21,965 bases of DNA, from contig DASQ01000119.1 of NCBI GenBank assembly GCA_002503885.1, positions 1 through 21,965 of the forward strand, given 5' to 3'. Made by a program: the position numbers and the translations under genes. This DNA comes from Methanoculleus marisnigri. GTDB lineage: Archaea > Halobacteriota > Methanomicrobia > Methanomicrobiales > Methanoculleaceae. The notes under the pieces were generated by a model. The model was given only the letters and a program-made list of their open reading frames with translations. It was not told where the DNA came from and ran no database searches. The stretch's first letter is position 1; each line of letters starts with the position of its first letter. This document shows positions 21,772 through 21,965 of this stretch, piece after piece.

Positions 21772-21965
21772 ATGCTGCGGAGGTATCAGTACCGGCTCTA
21801 TCCAACGAAGGATCAGGAACCCCTGATTGCCCAGCACCTCGGGTGCTGCCGGTATGTGTACAACTGGGCGCTCGCCCGCAAGAACCGGGCATATCACGAT
21901 GACGGCACCAGCCTGTCAAAGTACGACCTCATGCAGCAGCTCCCGGCTCTCAAAGAAGAGTTGCC
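21772..21965 (+). CDS. tnpB: TnpB, partial (N-terminal part only in window)
   Basis: The first 64 codons match the tnpB at 17554, with one visible amino-acid change (Lys21 to Gln) and otherwise silent differences. This is the N-terminal OrfB helix-turn-helix region starting MLRRYQYRLYPTKDQEPLIA. The catalytic RuvC part lies beyond the window, so activity cannot be judged. Confidence 0.88.
   Translation, partial: MLRRYQYRLYPTKDQEPLIAQHLGCCRYVYNWALARKNRAYHDDGTSLSKYDLMQQLPALKEEL

Larger units (their letters stand above)
21640..21965 (+). mobile_element. Second copy of the tnpB-only IS element, truncated by the window end
   Basis: From 21635 onward the sequence matches the element at 17417 with a constant offset of 4218 and no gaps. 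I count 9 differences in 331 bases, about 97% identity. The flank upstream is unrelated, so TCTAC is again the left target. Its right end is outside the window. Confidence 0.88.

Overview
The window reads as the chromosome of a methanogenic archaeon of the Methanomicrobiales, most like Methanoculleus (inferred from gene content and high GC; no search was run). Archaeal markers include a CTP-dependent riboflavin kinase fused to a DNA-binding domain, the archaeal thiolase/HMG-CoA synthase/DUF35 set, class I HMG-CoA reductase, Trm5, aIF1A, an FmdE-like protein and prepilin-like surface proteins. TATA-like boxes repeatedly lie about 26 nt upstream of start codons, so many transcripts are probably leaderless.

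Layout. 1-126: the 5' end of a TnpB-type insertion sequence running off the left edge on the minus strand. 144-1482 (minus): a riboflavin operon, regulator-kinase rbkR then ribB. 1604-4912 (plus): an overlapping operon of an HTH regulator, HMG-CoA synthase, thiolase and a DUF35 protein, the upper mevalonate pathway for archaeal lipids. HMG-CoA reductase (6026-7234) completes it, divergent from trm5 (5058-5990, minus). 7294-10700: a GNAT acetyltransferase (minus), a DUF1015 protein, hisG, and a stand-alone FmdE-like protein (minus). 10934-14638: a lipoprotein and five tightly packed, single-membrane-helix prepilin-like genes, the best candidate for a poorly described surface system. 14714-14974 (minus): aIF1A, with an unclear start codon.

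15271-19307 holds a membrane protein, a metallophosphoesterase and an MFS transporter pseudogene. The transporter has lost its N-terminus at the junction with the phosphoesterase gene and is split by a complete IS200/IS605-type (tnpB-only) element. Removing 1313 bp restores its frame. 19333-20163 (minus) encodes an ATP-cone/PD-(D/E)xK nuclease/helix-hairpin-helix protein. Then come a ketopantoate reductase gene with a strong dyad at its promoter and a 59-residue unknown protein. A second, about 97% identical copy of the tnpB element runs off the right edge.

The most unusual signal is at the 5' ends of the three insertion elements (1-126, 17422-17553, 21640-21771). Each has the same nested fold: a long outer stem, conserved internal-loop motifs and an inner hairpin whose sequence differs but whose pairing is kept. 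It lies ahead of a separate TATA-like box for tnpB, and could be a structured RNA or a transposition-end structure.
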